From Leptobrachium leishanense (Eukaryota; Chordata; Amphibia; Anura; Megophryidae): a DNA stretch of 64,000 bases. Every line of letters starts with the position of its first letter. The stretch's first letter is position 1. The translations under genes were made by a program, and so were the position numbers. Location: contig CM019063.1 in NCBI GenBank assembly GCA_009667805.1, positions 409,672,626-409,736,625 on the forward strand, in the 5' to 3' direction. Of the stretch, positions 11,605 to 23,299 are shown one piece after another. The notes below the pieces were generated by a model that saw nothing but the letters and a program-made list of their open reading frames with translations, was not told the DNA's origin and did not search any database.

Positions 11605-12890
11605 TTTTTATTCAATCAAAGTGTAAGTAACAGTACATCATAAGTAGAATACAGCATAGGTCTATCAGGGAAATCGAAAGATCACAGGTATAATCCGAAG
11701 TAGGTTTACACAGCAGTCAAAGTATTTAAACACGAGGTCTCATGCAGAAAGGGTAAACCCAGTAAAAACTGAAAATCCCCAAGTTGAAAATGGGGAGAAA
11801 GAAAAAGGGGGGGGGATAGAACAGGAATTCAAACCCAGTCCTCTGATGCGGCGAATTGCCAATAAAATAAGCAAGAGAAGAATAAAAAAGAAAGAAAGGG
11901 GGGGGAATAAAAAAATTTGGAGGGTAATTCTGTAGAAAGGAAGAGAAGTGTAATAGATAGAGGAAGAAAAGGAGATCACAGGTTGGAGGGAAAGAAGGAA
12001 GGTGTCAGGACAGGGAGAGACCAAGGGGAACAATGGGATTAGGTCAGGGGTATGGCCAGGTAGGGCGACAGGGCCCGGGGGGGAACCAACCCTCCTCACC
12101 GCCTCAGCAAGTCCGCCTCTCCCTAAGCCAATAGAGCACAGCCATCTGCGGTGGACAGGAATGCCTCCCAGTGGAACCACTTGTGAAGATGGGCAGGTGT
12201 ATTACCCGCCGCCGAGGCCAAAAGACTCTCATGGGTTCGAATCTCTTCTATCCTCTGTAGCCAAGCTGATGACCGAGGCCTATCATCGGTCGACCAATGC
12301 AAGGCCACCAGGGAACACGCAGCAAGTAGAAGGGGTAATAGCACCGAGCGTCGAAGGCCCTGGAGGGAAAAGGGCAGCTGTAAGAGGAGAAAAGCTTGAG
12401 CCGTAAACGGTAGATCTTCACCTGTCACTCGGCTAATAGTGGAATGTACTAGTTCCCAGAAAGGGCGCAGTTCAGAACAGGACCACCAAGTATGTAGGTA
12501 ATCCCCCACTTCGGTGTCACAACGCCAACACTGTTCAGAGTAGCGAAGCCCAATGCGGCATTGCAACACTGGAGTGCAATACCGGAACGTAAAAAGTTTA
12601 TATGCCTGTTCCTGAAGTCTGGCCAGTTGCAGGCCATGGTGAATCAAGTCATAAGTCTTGGACCAACTTTCAGCCTCAATCTGTGTGTCTAGCAGCATCT
12701 CCCATTTTGATTCAAAAGGGGGTGGTTCAGTCGGTGACGTAGAGTTCAGTAGCTAGTTCAGGGTCGAGACACCGTGCGTGAGTGTAGTAGTAGAGAGGCA
12801 AAGCCGTTCGAATGGGGTGAGAGCTCGCAATATCCGGTGCTGACCCGGTAGGTACCGTAGGAAGTGTAATGCCTGGAAGTAACCGTCTCA
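11605..12890 (-). pseudogene. Tx1/L1-type LINE, 3' end of ORF2 plus 3' UTR
   Basis: On the minus strand, 12698-12123 encodes about 190 residues containing CWRCDTEVGDYLHTWWSCSE, the C-terminal zinc-knuckle-like CxxC...H...C segment of Tx1/L1-group LINE ORF2 proteins. LRPFWELVHSTI follows. The upstream part (12890-12700) continues the similarity with a stop codon. A purine-rich 3' UTR (as read on +) and AATAAAAAAAGTGAG at the minus-strand 3' end complete the copy. It lacks endonuclease and RT domains, so it is a 5'-truncated dead copy lying antisense to MGAT4. Confidence 0.8.
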
Positions 12891-14232
12891 GGTGTTTCTA
12901 TGGCGTTTTGTACACACTAAGCACCAAAAGGTCAGCTTAATATGATGGTTATAATGTGAGCCCTTGGTCCTTGCTGTCCCAGTTTAGAAAAACATTTAGT
13001 TTTTGGGAAAATGGCTTCAAACCTTATGCTATGTCTTTACTAAGAAACCAGTCTGTCCGATCCAGGGAATTGCACATCTTGGGTCGCACTCCAGGGGCGC
13101 TATTCGAGCTGAGCTGGTAATAGCGAACCTTAATGGAAAATTATTTTGGGAACAATTAAACATTTTCGGCTCCCGATTACAAGCTCTTTTACTAGCAAGC
13201 TGCTGCTATGTTAGTGGTTCGACTTGTAAAATTAGGGAACCTGCAACAGATGTACTGGCATAGGCATCGTCTCCTGGAGCCCATAAGATGCCCTGGAGAC
13301 ATGCACAAGCCCTGAGTGAGCTCACGTAAGCAGGGTCACGCAGGGTTGGGAAAAGGACATCGAGCTATTTGTTCACATTGTCCTTCTGCTAGCAGCAAGA
13401 GGAGGCATCGGATCGTACTGTCCTGACTGACCATGGAAGCAGAGTATAGTATTTTGTGTGTGTTTGTGTTTTTAAAGTGCCATTTCTAATTCAAACACAC
13501 ATAAACCATTTTTTTGCACCCGGAAGGTTTTTCTTTACTTCTGTCTTTTCAGTGCCGTCTTTTCAACATACAAATTTTCGTTTATAATTAATGTGTTAAA
13601 AAGGATAGGAATTGGCAAATCTTGGGATTACGACAAATTTATAGTTACGTGATGTATTAGAGAGTTATAGGTAATTTTTGGGAAGATTTTCTTTAGGAGA
13701 CATTATGTTAGGAAAGGATTAATATGATATAGGATCTTGAAGGGTGAGCGTTAATGGGAATGGAAGTCAAGACATTAAGGTGTAGGGTTAATATTTAGGG
13801 GTAGGGTTTGGGAGAAGATTGGGGATACGGTAGCTTTATAAGGAGGGAGAGAGTTATATTTGCTTTAGGTGTATGATCTTTGAGAGTAAGTTATGTTGTT
13901 GTTTTTTTTAAATTTATTGTAATTTATGTATAGGAATAAAAAAGTCTTATGTCTATCACCTAGTCTGAGCCATGATTAGGATTTTTTTCTTTTAGCTAGA
14001 CTGGTGTAAATAGGATTGCAGGTATATATGCTCTTCAAGGTGTATGGAAAAGGTGATCCTCACAGACCATCTCTCACCCTAATCAGGTGAATGCTACCCC
14101 CACTTTCCCATCAGAAAGGGGATTGACATTGCACTGGGAGGGTGCTCACACCTCTGTCTCTCCTCCCTGCAAGGTCTTTATGTCCTCGGCGAGACTATAC
14201 ATGTGTAGATTGCTTTTAATTAATTTATTTAT
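12891..14232 (+). other. intron stretch without a recognised element
   Basis: No inverted termini, coding frame or RNA gene could be supported. Bases 13610-13880 are G/T/A-rich with repeated GTAGGGTT/TTAGGG-like strings, but not a clean telomeric or tandem array. Confidence 0.4.
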
Positions 14233-14578
14233 TTTTAAAGTATTTTACCAGGAAGGATACATTGAGATTTCTCTAGTTTTCAAGTATGTCCTGGGTTCAA
14301 GAACATTGAAATGATACAGAAATACCAAGTAATACAGAGCAAGATATTAAATAACACAAATATACAGATTAATACAGAAAATAAATATGTAGGAAATAGT
14401 CATTATGTTACATGTTTACAGGTGCATTCCGTATTGAGGTATCTTAATAGGGAGCTCTTAAGTGAGTTTAGACTGGGGGAAGATTTGATGGCGTCTGGGA
14501 GGTTATTCCATATTTGCAGTGCTCTGTAGGAAAAAATGAGGATCAAGCCACTTTCTTTTTGTATTGTGGTATTATAAG

Positions 14579-15934
14579 TAGGGATGCACCGATACCACTT
14601 TTTTAAGACCGAGTACGAGTACAGATACTTTTGTTCAAGTACTCACCGATACCGAGTACCGATACTTTTATCTTATGTCATGTGACCGCTTTCCAATAAG
14701 AACAGATCTCATATAAAGCCCCCAGGTCTCATGGATATGCCCCCCAGCGCATGGATATGCCCCAGCTCATGGATACTGCCCCCCAGCTCATGGATACTGC
14801 CCCAGCTCATGGATTTGCCCCCCCAGCTCATGGATAATGCCCCCCAGCTCATGGATACTGCCCCCAGCTCATGGATACTGCCCCCCAGCTCATGGATTTG
14901 CCCCCCAGCTCATGGATACTGCCCCAGCACATGGATACTGCCCCAGCTCATGGATATTGCCCCCCAGCTCGTGGATACTGCCCCCCAGCTCGTGGATACT
15001 GCCCCCCAGCTCATGGAAATGCCCCCCCAGCTCATGGATATGCCCCCCAGCTCATGGATATGCCCCCAGCTCATGGAAATGCCCCAGCTCATGGAAATAT
15101 GCCCCAGCTCATGGAAATATGCCCCAGCTCATGGATATGCCCCCCAGCTCATGGAAATATGCCCCCCAGCTCATGGAAATGCCCCAGCACATGGAAATGC
15201 CCCCCCAGCTCATGGATAATGCCCCCCAGCTCATTTATAATGCCACCCCAGCTCATGGATAATTGCCCCCCAGCTCATGGATTTGCCCCCAGCTCATGGA
15301 TAATGCCCCCCCAGCTCACTCTCCGCTCATACTTACCTTCTTTCAGCGACGCCGGGAAAGTCTTCGCGCGCGCTCGTTGGAAGGACCCCAGCCGCCACCA
15401 CGTGGGACCATGTGATCGCGGCTGGGGTCCTTCCAACGAGCGCACGCGGGGAAACTTTCCTGGCGTCGCTAAAGGAAGGTAAGTATGAGCGGAGAGCAGC
15501 TGCAGGACCTGTCTGAATGCTCTATCGGCATTCGGACAGGCCCTGCAGCGGCTCACTTTGTTTATACTTACCATCCTTTAGCGATGCCGGGAAAGTTTCC
15601 GCGCGTGCGCTCGTTGGAAGGACCCCAGCCGCGATCACATGGTCCCACGTGGTCGCGGCTGGGGGCCTTCCAACGAGCGCGCGCGAAGACTTTCCCGGCG
15701 TCGCTAAAGGAAGGTAAGTATAAACAAAGTGAGGAGAGCAGCTGCAGGGCCTGTCTGAATGCCGATAGAGCATTCGGACAGCCGCCCCAGCCCCTAAGAT
15801 GCCGGTATGCCGGCTCAATGCCGGCTTCCGGTATCGGAAAAAAATATCGGGGTACTGCACGAGTACCAAGTACTCCTGCAGTACCCGGTATCGGCACCGA
15901 TATCGATACTAGTATCGGTATCGGTGCAACCCTA
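14579..15934. mobile_element. non-autonomous hAT-A with minisatellite cargo, copy 1
   Basis: Termini TAGGGATGCACCGATACC and the complement GGTATCGGTGCAACCCTA are flanked by the 8-bp duplication ATTATAAG (14571-14578 and 15935-15942), which identifies a hAT insertion. Order: terminus rich in CCGATACCGAGTAC; minisatellite (14728-15310); two GC-rich palindromes (about 15335-15490 and 15565-15725) with centres CACGTGGGACCATGTGATCG; terminus. Each palindrome is bordered by GGTAAGTAT-type strings on both strands. There is no transposase. It is inserted into the LINE copy around it. A second copy in the opposite orientation is at 24710-27680. Confidence 0.93.
14728..15310. repeat. minisatellite AGCTCATGGATATGCCCC, array 1
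   Basis: About 30 tandem units of 18-22 bp, consensus CCAGCTCATGGATAYTGCCC. The variants are GCACATGG in place of GCTCATGG, GGAAATATG, and extra C residues. It lies wholly within the hAT-A copy. Frames through it are stop-free in repeats of PPAHGYCPPAHG type and are not genes. Homologous arrays are at 25300-27535 (complement) and 60412-61608. Confidence 0.95.
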
Positions 15935-16208
15935 ATTATAAGTAAGGTGCAGGTCCTGGATCGGAGGTTATAGGATGAGGGAACTGCTAGGGGAAGCAGC
16001 CTATTCAGGTAGAGTGGCAGCTTCCCAGAAAACCTCTTAAACACCAGGTTGGAAAGGTGAAGGGTGCGTCTAGATTCCAGGACGGACAGTTTAGCTCTTT
16101 TAACATGTCACAATAGTGGGTCATGTAGTTACATTGTAGCACAAAGCATCAGAATGAGTTATACAATGTAGTAAGTTTCTGAAGGCGCATTTGCGGGGCA
16201 GCTGCATA

Positions 16209-18367
16209 CAGTGGTGCAGTGGTGTATTTAGGTTTTGTGCTGCCCTAGGCCTGACTAAACTCGTGCACCCCCCAATTGAAATTTTAGGCACCTCTTCCTG
16301 TCAAGGGCACACCTCTTCCTGGTTAATCCCCACCCTTCCTTTTTAAGCTCCACCTTTTCCTCTTAGAGCTCTGCATTTTCCTCTCTTTATATTAAAAGTG
16401 GATACCAAGTGCCTACTTGTATATTTTGTATACCATTTCAAATGTATCTATTGAGATAAAGAAAATTATGAAATGTTTAAATTCAAGCATTTTTACAAAG
16501 AACAGCCACGCATGTCAAGTATACTGGATCACAGCCGCTCTAATTGGTTGAACAATAAAATCCACAGAAACGTGCACTGCATATGAGTGTATCACAGAGC
16601 TGCACAGCAATAAAACCCACAGAAATGGGCACTGTGTATGAGCATATCAGAGCTGCACAGCAACAAAACTCACAGTAATGTAATGTGCAGTGTGTATGAG
16701 CGTATCCCAGAGCTCCAGGGCAATAAAACTCACAGTAGTATGCAGTGTGTATCACAGAATCCACAGCAGTAAAACTCCCAGCAATGCAATGTGCGTTGTG
16801 AAGGAGTGCATCAGGATCCACTGCAATAAAACTCCCAGCAATGCAATGTGCGGTGTGCATGAGTGCATCAGAATTCACAGTAATAAAACTCACAGCAATG
16901 CAATGTGTGGTGTGTGTCAGCGTATCAGAATCTACAGCAATAAAACTCCCAGCAATGCAATGTGCGGTGTGTATGAGTGCATCAGAATCCACTGCAATAA
17001 AACTCCCAGCAAACCGAGTGTATATGAGCACACAGCAATTATTTATTCTATATTTACAGGCCTCCGTCTGCGGTAGGGCTGTGTGCAGAGTCAGCAGGGA
17101 CTGTGTACGGACTCAGCAGGAGGTCCCTCCAGGCCACGTTAGGATCGTGGCTGTGCCTGTGCGTGGAGCCATCTTGTCAGCAGTGGGGTGCCACTGCCAG
17201 AGGGTGCACTGTAGCTTTGATTCCCTTCCCGGTGGGTGTTCAGTCCAGAATAGAGTCTGTGTTAACGAAAGGGCGTGCAGCTGTGTTCGTGCGTTTCACG
17301 TGGTTCAGCCAGTCATGTGGTACTGAGACTCAGTACCACCTGACTGGCCGGACCGCGTGACCTGCACACACGCAGCCTCACCAGAAGCCAGGCAGCTCAA
17401 TGACAAATTTCTATCACTGCAGTGCTGGTTAAGGAAAGGTCCACTTTAAACAGCAGTAAGCAGACAGGGCTTCATATTCTGCTGATAACCCCCCCTTACC
17501 TGCCGTTTACTGTCATCTTCTCTGCACACAAATCACATCCCCCTCCCCTCTCCTAGAGCTGCTGCGGGGCAGGGGAGGAGCTATGGAGGGAGGAGAGGGG
17601 GATTTTTATTCTATTCGATTTTATTCCGTATGCAAACGCCCTGCTCCACTGCTCGTTGTTTGAGAACACAGCTCAAAGCTGATACACAGTGACAGTGGCA
17701 CCTCCTAGTACCCCCTAATGACACCCCAATAATCACTGGTACCTGGGGCAGCCCGCCATCCGCAACTCCCCTAAGTACACCACTGCTCTGTGATATGCTC
17801 ACACACAAGTTTGGCAAACTGCCAGCAAGTACGGTGCTGTTTGAAGGCAGTGCAAATCCCCTTAGAGAAGTAATGGTTAATCTATTCAGAGAACACCAAA
17901 CAGCAGAGAAATGGCAGTGAAATGCCCTGATGTTCGGTGGGTTCAATCAGCAGGTTTATTCAGGCGAACCCCATAGATTTCAATGTTAAAAATATTCTTG
18001 TTTTTATGCAATATCTAATAAATCATTTATTATTTTAATCTGCAGGAAAAAGTCTTTATTGATTTTTAATTTTTTTAGTACCTTTTAGTATTTTTCAGAT
18101 TTTTTTGGGCAAAATTTCCCCCCCTTTTTTTTTATAGCAGTTTTTCTTTTTTTGTAACAGAACTTTTTATTATCAATCATAGGATCGTATATGTAAATTC
18201 CAGACATTTTCGTTTAGTAGTTCTTTTGAACACAGCAGGCCACGGGTTTGCGGTGGCAGCATTCAGCGGCCGACTCCATGCACTTAAATACTTTGCCCGG
18301 TGCGGGCCGCCGCCCCCTGGAAAGTGCTGCCCTAGGCCTAGTCGGCCTAGGCCAAAATACACCATTG
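16209..18367. mobile_element. non-autonomous hAT-B, copy 1
   Basis: Termini CAGTGGTGTATTTAGG (preceded by a second CAGTGGTG) and the complement GGCCAAAATACACCATTG are flanked by GCTGCATA (16201-16208 and 18368-18375). This 8-bp duplication identifies a hAT element. The same site is uninterrupted in the LINE at about 31851-31858. The interior carries a minisatellite of about 54 bp (16560-17040) and a region shared with the foldback elements at 18477 and 62981 (TTTATTAGATATT-type sequence near 18000-18170). No transposase frame was found. Copy 2 is at 41254-42882. Confidence 0.93.
16560..17040. repeat. minisatellite CACAGCAATAAAACTC, array within hAT-B
   Basis: About eight to nine units of 50-60 bp built on CACAGCAATAAAACTCACAG, then TAATGTGCAGTGTGTATGAG and CRTATCACAGAGCTC. 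The same unit recurs at 41575-41995 (hAT-B copy 2), 28740-28960 (complement, inside another hAT-like element) and 29985-30190. Confidence 0.9.
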
Positions 18368-18476
18368 GCTGCATACACTACATCTCCGTAATCAATAGCT
18401 GGCATAAGCATTTGTTGTACAATTTGCTTTCTTACCGCGGGGCTCAGGCAGGATTTGTTTCTGTACTGGGCACCTA

Positions 18477-19346
18477 CAGGGTTATTCAAAGAGAATCGAA
18501 AGTCACCACACGTTCGGTGACTTTTTGTTGTCTTCAATTCGGTGCGATTCGGCGATCCCATTTTGACGACCCTGCGGTGTATTCAGCAAGCACCACAGGG
18601 CCGTCGTAGTGCAGGGAAAACACGCCGCAAACCCGACGAACACTCACCGGAAAACCCGGTGAACACACACCGAAACCCGCAAAAACATCTGGATTAACCC
18701 CGCCGAACACATCGGAGAAACCCGAGCAGCCGCCGATCACAGCGCAGAGCAGCTGCCGGAATAAGCCGACACCGCAGACGAATGGAATGAAAAAAAAAAA
18801 ACAGTACGTTTGAATGTTTGAAAAGTGAATCGCTGTTTGCAAAGAAACTACTGAGCGAAAATGTCTGAAATTTACATATAAGATCCAATGAATGATAATA
18901 AAAAGGGCTGTTACAGAAAAAAGAAAAAACGATTAAAAAAAAATGGAAAAAAGTCCCAAAAAATGCCTAAAAGAGACTTTTTTCTGCAGAATATTATAAT
19001 CAACGGTTTATTAGATATTTTATTAAAACGGGAATATTTTTAACATTGAAACCTATGGGAATTGCCTGAATAAATCTGCCGCATGAAACCACCGAACAGC
19101 AGGGCAATTTGGCAACTTTTCACTGCTGGTTTTTGTTCTCTGAATAGACGAAGCATTGCTTCTCTATGGGGATTTCACTGCCCTCGAACAAGCAGCAACC
19201 AGGCACCGTATGTGCAGGCAATTCGCCAACATTTGGTGAACTGCCTGCTCTCTGGATAGTCGAATGGCCAGGAAAGGTAACCGTACGCTGAATTTCACTG
19301 TTCGGTTTCCTTTCGGCCACAATTCGGATCTCTTTGAATAATCCTG
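18477..19346. mobile_element. 870-bp foldback element, CAGGGTTATTC termini
   Basis: Left end CAGGGTTATTCAAAGAGA and right end TCTCTTTGAATAATCCTG form inverted termini. The flanks are the 3-bp duplication CTA (18474-18476 and 19347-19349). The LINE at 30475-32484 shows the uninterrupted site CACCTAGTTAG... in complement, confirming both borders. The interior includes CGGCGATCCC-rich arms and a TTTATTAGATATTTTATTAA block. It shares its first 12 bp with the small MITEs at 8206, 23119 and 40234 and is closely related to 62981-64000. Confidence 0.9.
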
Positions 19347-19907
19347 CTAGTTTGGGGTAAAGTTTAGGTGAGAGTTTTTCGATGTGGGGGACAAAGGATA
19401 GATTTGGGTCTAACCACATACCTAGATATTTGAGAGAAGTGACTGTGGTCAGCGTGCCATTTGATTTTATCCTGACACATAGATGGGGATTTTGCAATTT
19501 ATGTAGTTTATGTGCTGTTCCAAAGAGCATCGTTACAGTTTTGTCAGAATTTTAAAAAGGTTTGTTGTGTTTGATCCACTTTTCTACCTCTGTGAATTGT
19601 TCTTGCAGCACGGCCTCCAGCTGTGGGAGATTTGGTTTGCTGGTATAGATTACGGTGTCATCTGCGTACATGTGTACAGTTGCGGCTCTGCAGATGTTAG
19701 GCAGATCATTTATGAACATTGTGAATAGCAGGGGCGCGAGTATTGAGCCTTGGGGTTCACCGCATGTGACTGGTAGGGGGAGGGAGGAGCTGCCAGAAAC
19801 AGACACATATTGCGATCGGTTGGATACATATGATTGAAACCAGGTTAGCGTGCGACCACCAATACCAGTGGTTTTAAGTTTTTGTAACAAGATGCCATTG
19901 TCTACTG

Positions 19908-21098
19908 CAGGGGTGGGGAATGTCCGGCCCGCGGGCTGTATACGGCCCGCTGAATGACTTGGTCCGGTCCGCGGCCCCAGGGCAGATTTTGGGGGGGCGG
20001 CAAATTTTGCCGCCGAGCCTTTGCACTATTTTTATATAAGCGCCGCTGCGCCGGGATCTCTTGGAATCCGGTGCAGTAAATGCTCCTGCCGTCCCACGCT
20101 GGACTCGAGCGCCGGTGATCTCTGACCTGTCAGCTGACCGCCGGCGGTCAGCTGATAGGTCATCAGAGATCGCTGGCGTGAGTCCAGCGTGGGACGTGCG
20201 ATGCGTCTCCCTGCTTCTCTGGAGCTGCTCGGGGGACAGGCTGCAGCCAGGCCCGGACTGGCCATCGGTCGGCCGCTGGCCCCCCCTTGCCGGTCGGCCG
20301 GCCGACATAGCCAGCCACCCAGCAAGGCAGCCTAGGCCGGGTGAAGAGGGAGGGCGGCCCGCGTGACTTCATCAGCGGGGGTCGACAGACGGCTGGCCCC
20401 CTCTGATTACGTCACAGGGAGCGCGCCCACACACATGCGACCTGTGGTAAGGCGCCTGTGTGGGCTGGATCCTCCCTGTTGAACTTGAGTGTGACAGGAC
20501 GTCTTACTCCAGGCTCCTGCTGGCACCGGACCAGCCATGAGGTATGGGGGAATGAACTAATTAATTGGCATGGGGGGAAAGAATTAATGAACTAATTAAT
20601 TGGCACGGGGAAAGAATTAATTAACTAATGAATTGGCATGGGGGAATTAATTACTTGATATGTTGGGGGATGAATTAATTGGTATGAGGGGAGAAAAACG
20701 AATTGGTATGGGGGAGATTAAATGGTATGCTGGGGGTGTGGAGAATGAATTAATTGGCATGGGGGAATTAATTGGTATGGGGAGAGAAAAACGAATTGGT
20801 ATGGGGAGATGAATGAATTGGTATGCTGAGGGGATGAATGAATTGGTATGCCGGGGATGAATGAATTTTTATGCCGGGGTGCCAAATGTTCTAGGTACGC
20901 CCCTGTCTCTGCCCCCTCATTCTACTACTTGCCGCACACCAAAGAGAAGCAGTTCCAGCCATCACATTAAGGGAGAGTTTATTAAATTTCTTCCTAAGTA
21001 TAGCTGGCGAAATTTTAAGTTGTTAATTTTGTATGGCCCTCGAATGATCTTATAAATCTCCAAATGGCCCTTGGCAGAAAAAAGGTTCCCCACCCCTG
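19908..21098. mobile_element. non-autonomous hAT-C
   Basis: Termini CAGGGGTGGGGAATG and the complement GGTTCCCCACCCCTG are flanked by GTCTACTG (19900-19907 and 21099-21106), an 8-bp hAT duplication. The site is intact in the LINE at 31194-31201 (as CAGTAGAC). Bases 20040-20400 are GC-rich with palindromes (CCGGTGATCTC/GAGATCGC...). Bases 20540-20880 are a degenerate minisatellite of GAATGAATTAATTGGTATGG. There is no transposase. Confidence 0.93.
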
Positions 21099-21716
21099 GT
21101 CTACTGTGTCAAAGGCCTTGGCAAAATCAAGGAAGATGGCTCCAGTTAGGTTTCCTTGTTCCATGCCAGCTTGGGTATCATTACAGACTTTTAAAAGGGC
21201 GGCTTGAGTGATTTGGACGAAAGCCATTGATCTGGGGTTAAATAGTTTGAAGATTGATAATAATCACTTAATTGCGTGTACCCGCATTTTTCCAAACTTT
21301 TTGACATTACAGGGAGCAATGATATTGGGCGGTAGTTGGATACCAAAGTACTGTCACCACTTTTATGGATAAGTACCACTCTCGCAGTCTTCCAGAGTTT
21401 GGGTATATATCCAGTCGCCAGTGATTCATTGATGAGGGTTGCGACAGGTTTTGCAATTGCCGGTGCACTAATTTTCAGCAGCATTGCTGGGATTTGATCA
21501 GGTCCTGACTGGTATTTCATTTTTTTGGTTACGGAGAAGTGTAGTAACAACACTGACAGGCACTGGTCTAAAACTGAATTCCTCTCTGATACAGGGTCTT
21601 TGCACAGTTGGAGGGGCCTGACCTGCGTGCAAACTTTCTGATTGCGTGTCATTTGCTATCTTAGCAATCAGGGAGGTGGCGCATCCAACAAAATAATTAT
21701 TAAAGGCATTTGCTAA

Positions 21717-22580
21717 TTAATCCGAAGATGGATCCCACACTATGCAGGGGTCTGATCTACTAAACCATTATTTCTTTGTGCAAGAACTTAAAGTTTAGCC
21801 TAGCATTCATATAGTGAGGGGAGTCCTGCGCTGCGGAGAAAGTTAACCCTCCGGCAGCTGCAGAAAGTTGAAAAGGCCACCAGCTGACCACCTTCGTCCT
21901 CCTTGCCAACAGCTTGCCAACAGCGTGTTTGTAAATGTCTTACATTAAATCTAACAAAGCACATGTCTTTGCAGATTTAAATTCAAAACCTGCTTCAATA
22001 GAGCTGAAGGAGTTCTGATTTTAAATTATTGTAATTTTTTTTTGTTCTCCTTCCACATCCATCCTCCAGCTGTTACTAATTTGCCAATATCGGGTCAAGT
22101 TGATGGGTGTGAGATTAATTGTCATTGCAGAGCATTCCTACAGAGCTATTTTTTTTTCTTTGTGACAAGGTATTCATTGATGTCACATAATGCTGTAAAT
22201 AGTGTCTGTTTCTTTTGTTCATGATCTGGTCTGGCAAGGTGGCTATGGGGATAATTACTCTAATCTGTCAATAGAAAATCCTTTCTTGGTGTCGTTTTTG
22301 TTGTTTTCCTCAGTATTATTTTCTTTTCTTGCATAGTTTTGCTATTTTTACTTACTGGTATTCTAGTAGGTTTTTACTGGATTGATGTTTAGCTTTTCTG
22401 TGTGTGAATGATATGATGTAACTATGTATTGGCCAGCACTTGTGGACACGAACTGGTCAGGTTGCCCAACTTGCTGGTATCCTAGCAGTTTGGCTCTACA
22501 ACTTGACATCTTTTGTAATGTTTTGTCATTAAAGACATTAGATAGCTTGTGCGTGGTCAAAGCCTACATGGTGACTTTAA
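21717..22580 (+). other. intron stretch without a recognised element
   Basis: AT-rich intronic sequence between the split LINE and a foldback element. No exon, RNA gene or inverted terminal repeat was found. Confidence 0.45.
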
Positions 22581-22656
22581 CCCCTTAGTGACTGGACTGT
22601 TTTACCATTGTCTGTCTGAAAGTGCACAATGCTGTTTTTACATTGCTGCGCTGTTT

Positions 22657-22888
22657 GGGCCATATTACATACTTGGTGCTAACTTAACCAGAGCAGTTGT
22701 AAACTTAAAACCATATTACATAGTTGGTGCTAACTTAACCAGAGCTGTTGTAAACTTCCCAGAGCCATTATAGCCTATGGAGGTTTTAAGTTTACAACAG
22801 CTCTGGTTAAGTTAGCACCAACTATGTAATATGGTTTTAAGTTTACAACTGCTCTGGTTAAGTTAGCACCAAGTATGTAATATGGCCC
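22657..22888. mobile_element. MITE-A palindrome nested within its own family
   Basis: The outer arms GGGCCATATTACATACTTGG ... AAGTATGTAATATGGCCC surround an inner complete copy (22711-22834) starting CCATATTACATAGTTGGTGC. The inner copy sits at the apex of the outer hairpin, so the segment is a palindrome within a palindrome. Compare the single copy at 4752-4876. Confidence 0.85.
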
Positions 22889-23118
22889 ACACTTTTTCCA
22901 ACTTTGACCTCCAAAATCTCTTTGCATCTACAACCGCCAAAAAAGACCCCCGCTAAATAGCTTCTAAATTTTGTCCTGAGTTTACAAATAGACAATTTTT
23001 ACATGTTTTTTGCGACTTGACAATAAGTGCAATTAGCTAATTTTGACAGTTTTGTGCTCATCATGTTTAAACACAATTTGAAGTCATGTTTTATTATACG
23101 ACCCAGGCAAATTATATA

Positions 23119-23299
23119 CAGGGTTATTCAGAGAGAGGTGAAACCAGGAGAATGACTGGAAAAGTTAAAATTCTAGGTCAAAATAGCCGAACCAGAAAAA
23201 TTCTCCCATTTGTCGCACTTCCCAAATCGGCTATTTTGACCTGGAATTTTCACTTCTCCAGTCATTCTACTGGTTTTCACCTCTCTCTGAATAACCCTG
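23119..23299. mobile_element. CAGGGTTATTC palindromic MITE, copy 2
   Basis: A 181-bp hairpin flanked by ATA (23116-23118 and 23300-23302). The arms match those at 8206 and 40234. Confidence 0.87.

Larger units (their letters stand above)
14233..21716 (-). mobile_element. L2/CR1-group LINE split by four later insertions
   Basis: A roughly 1.9-kb LINE copy on the minus strand survives in five pieces: 14233-14578, 15935-16208, 18368-18476, 19347-19907 and 21099-21716. Pieces encode the same protein as the + copy at 30475-32484: SGPDQIPAMLLKISAPAIAK, NYRPISLLPVMSKSLEKC, EPQGSILAPLLFTMFINDLP and the YADDT active-site box (minus strand, near 19660). The 3' end is the sequence shared with the local SINEs. 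Each break lies at a target duplication of the inserted element, and removing the inserts restores colinearity with the 30-kb copy. Stops and frame changes show it is inactive. The 5' end is truncated near 21716. Confidence 0.9.

Noticed and set aside
12002..12406. 134-codon + strand frame
   Set aside because: Antisense shadow of the Tx1/L1-like ORF2 C-terminus, which has the recognisable CxxC zinc-knuckle segment.
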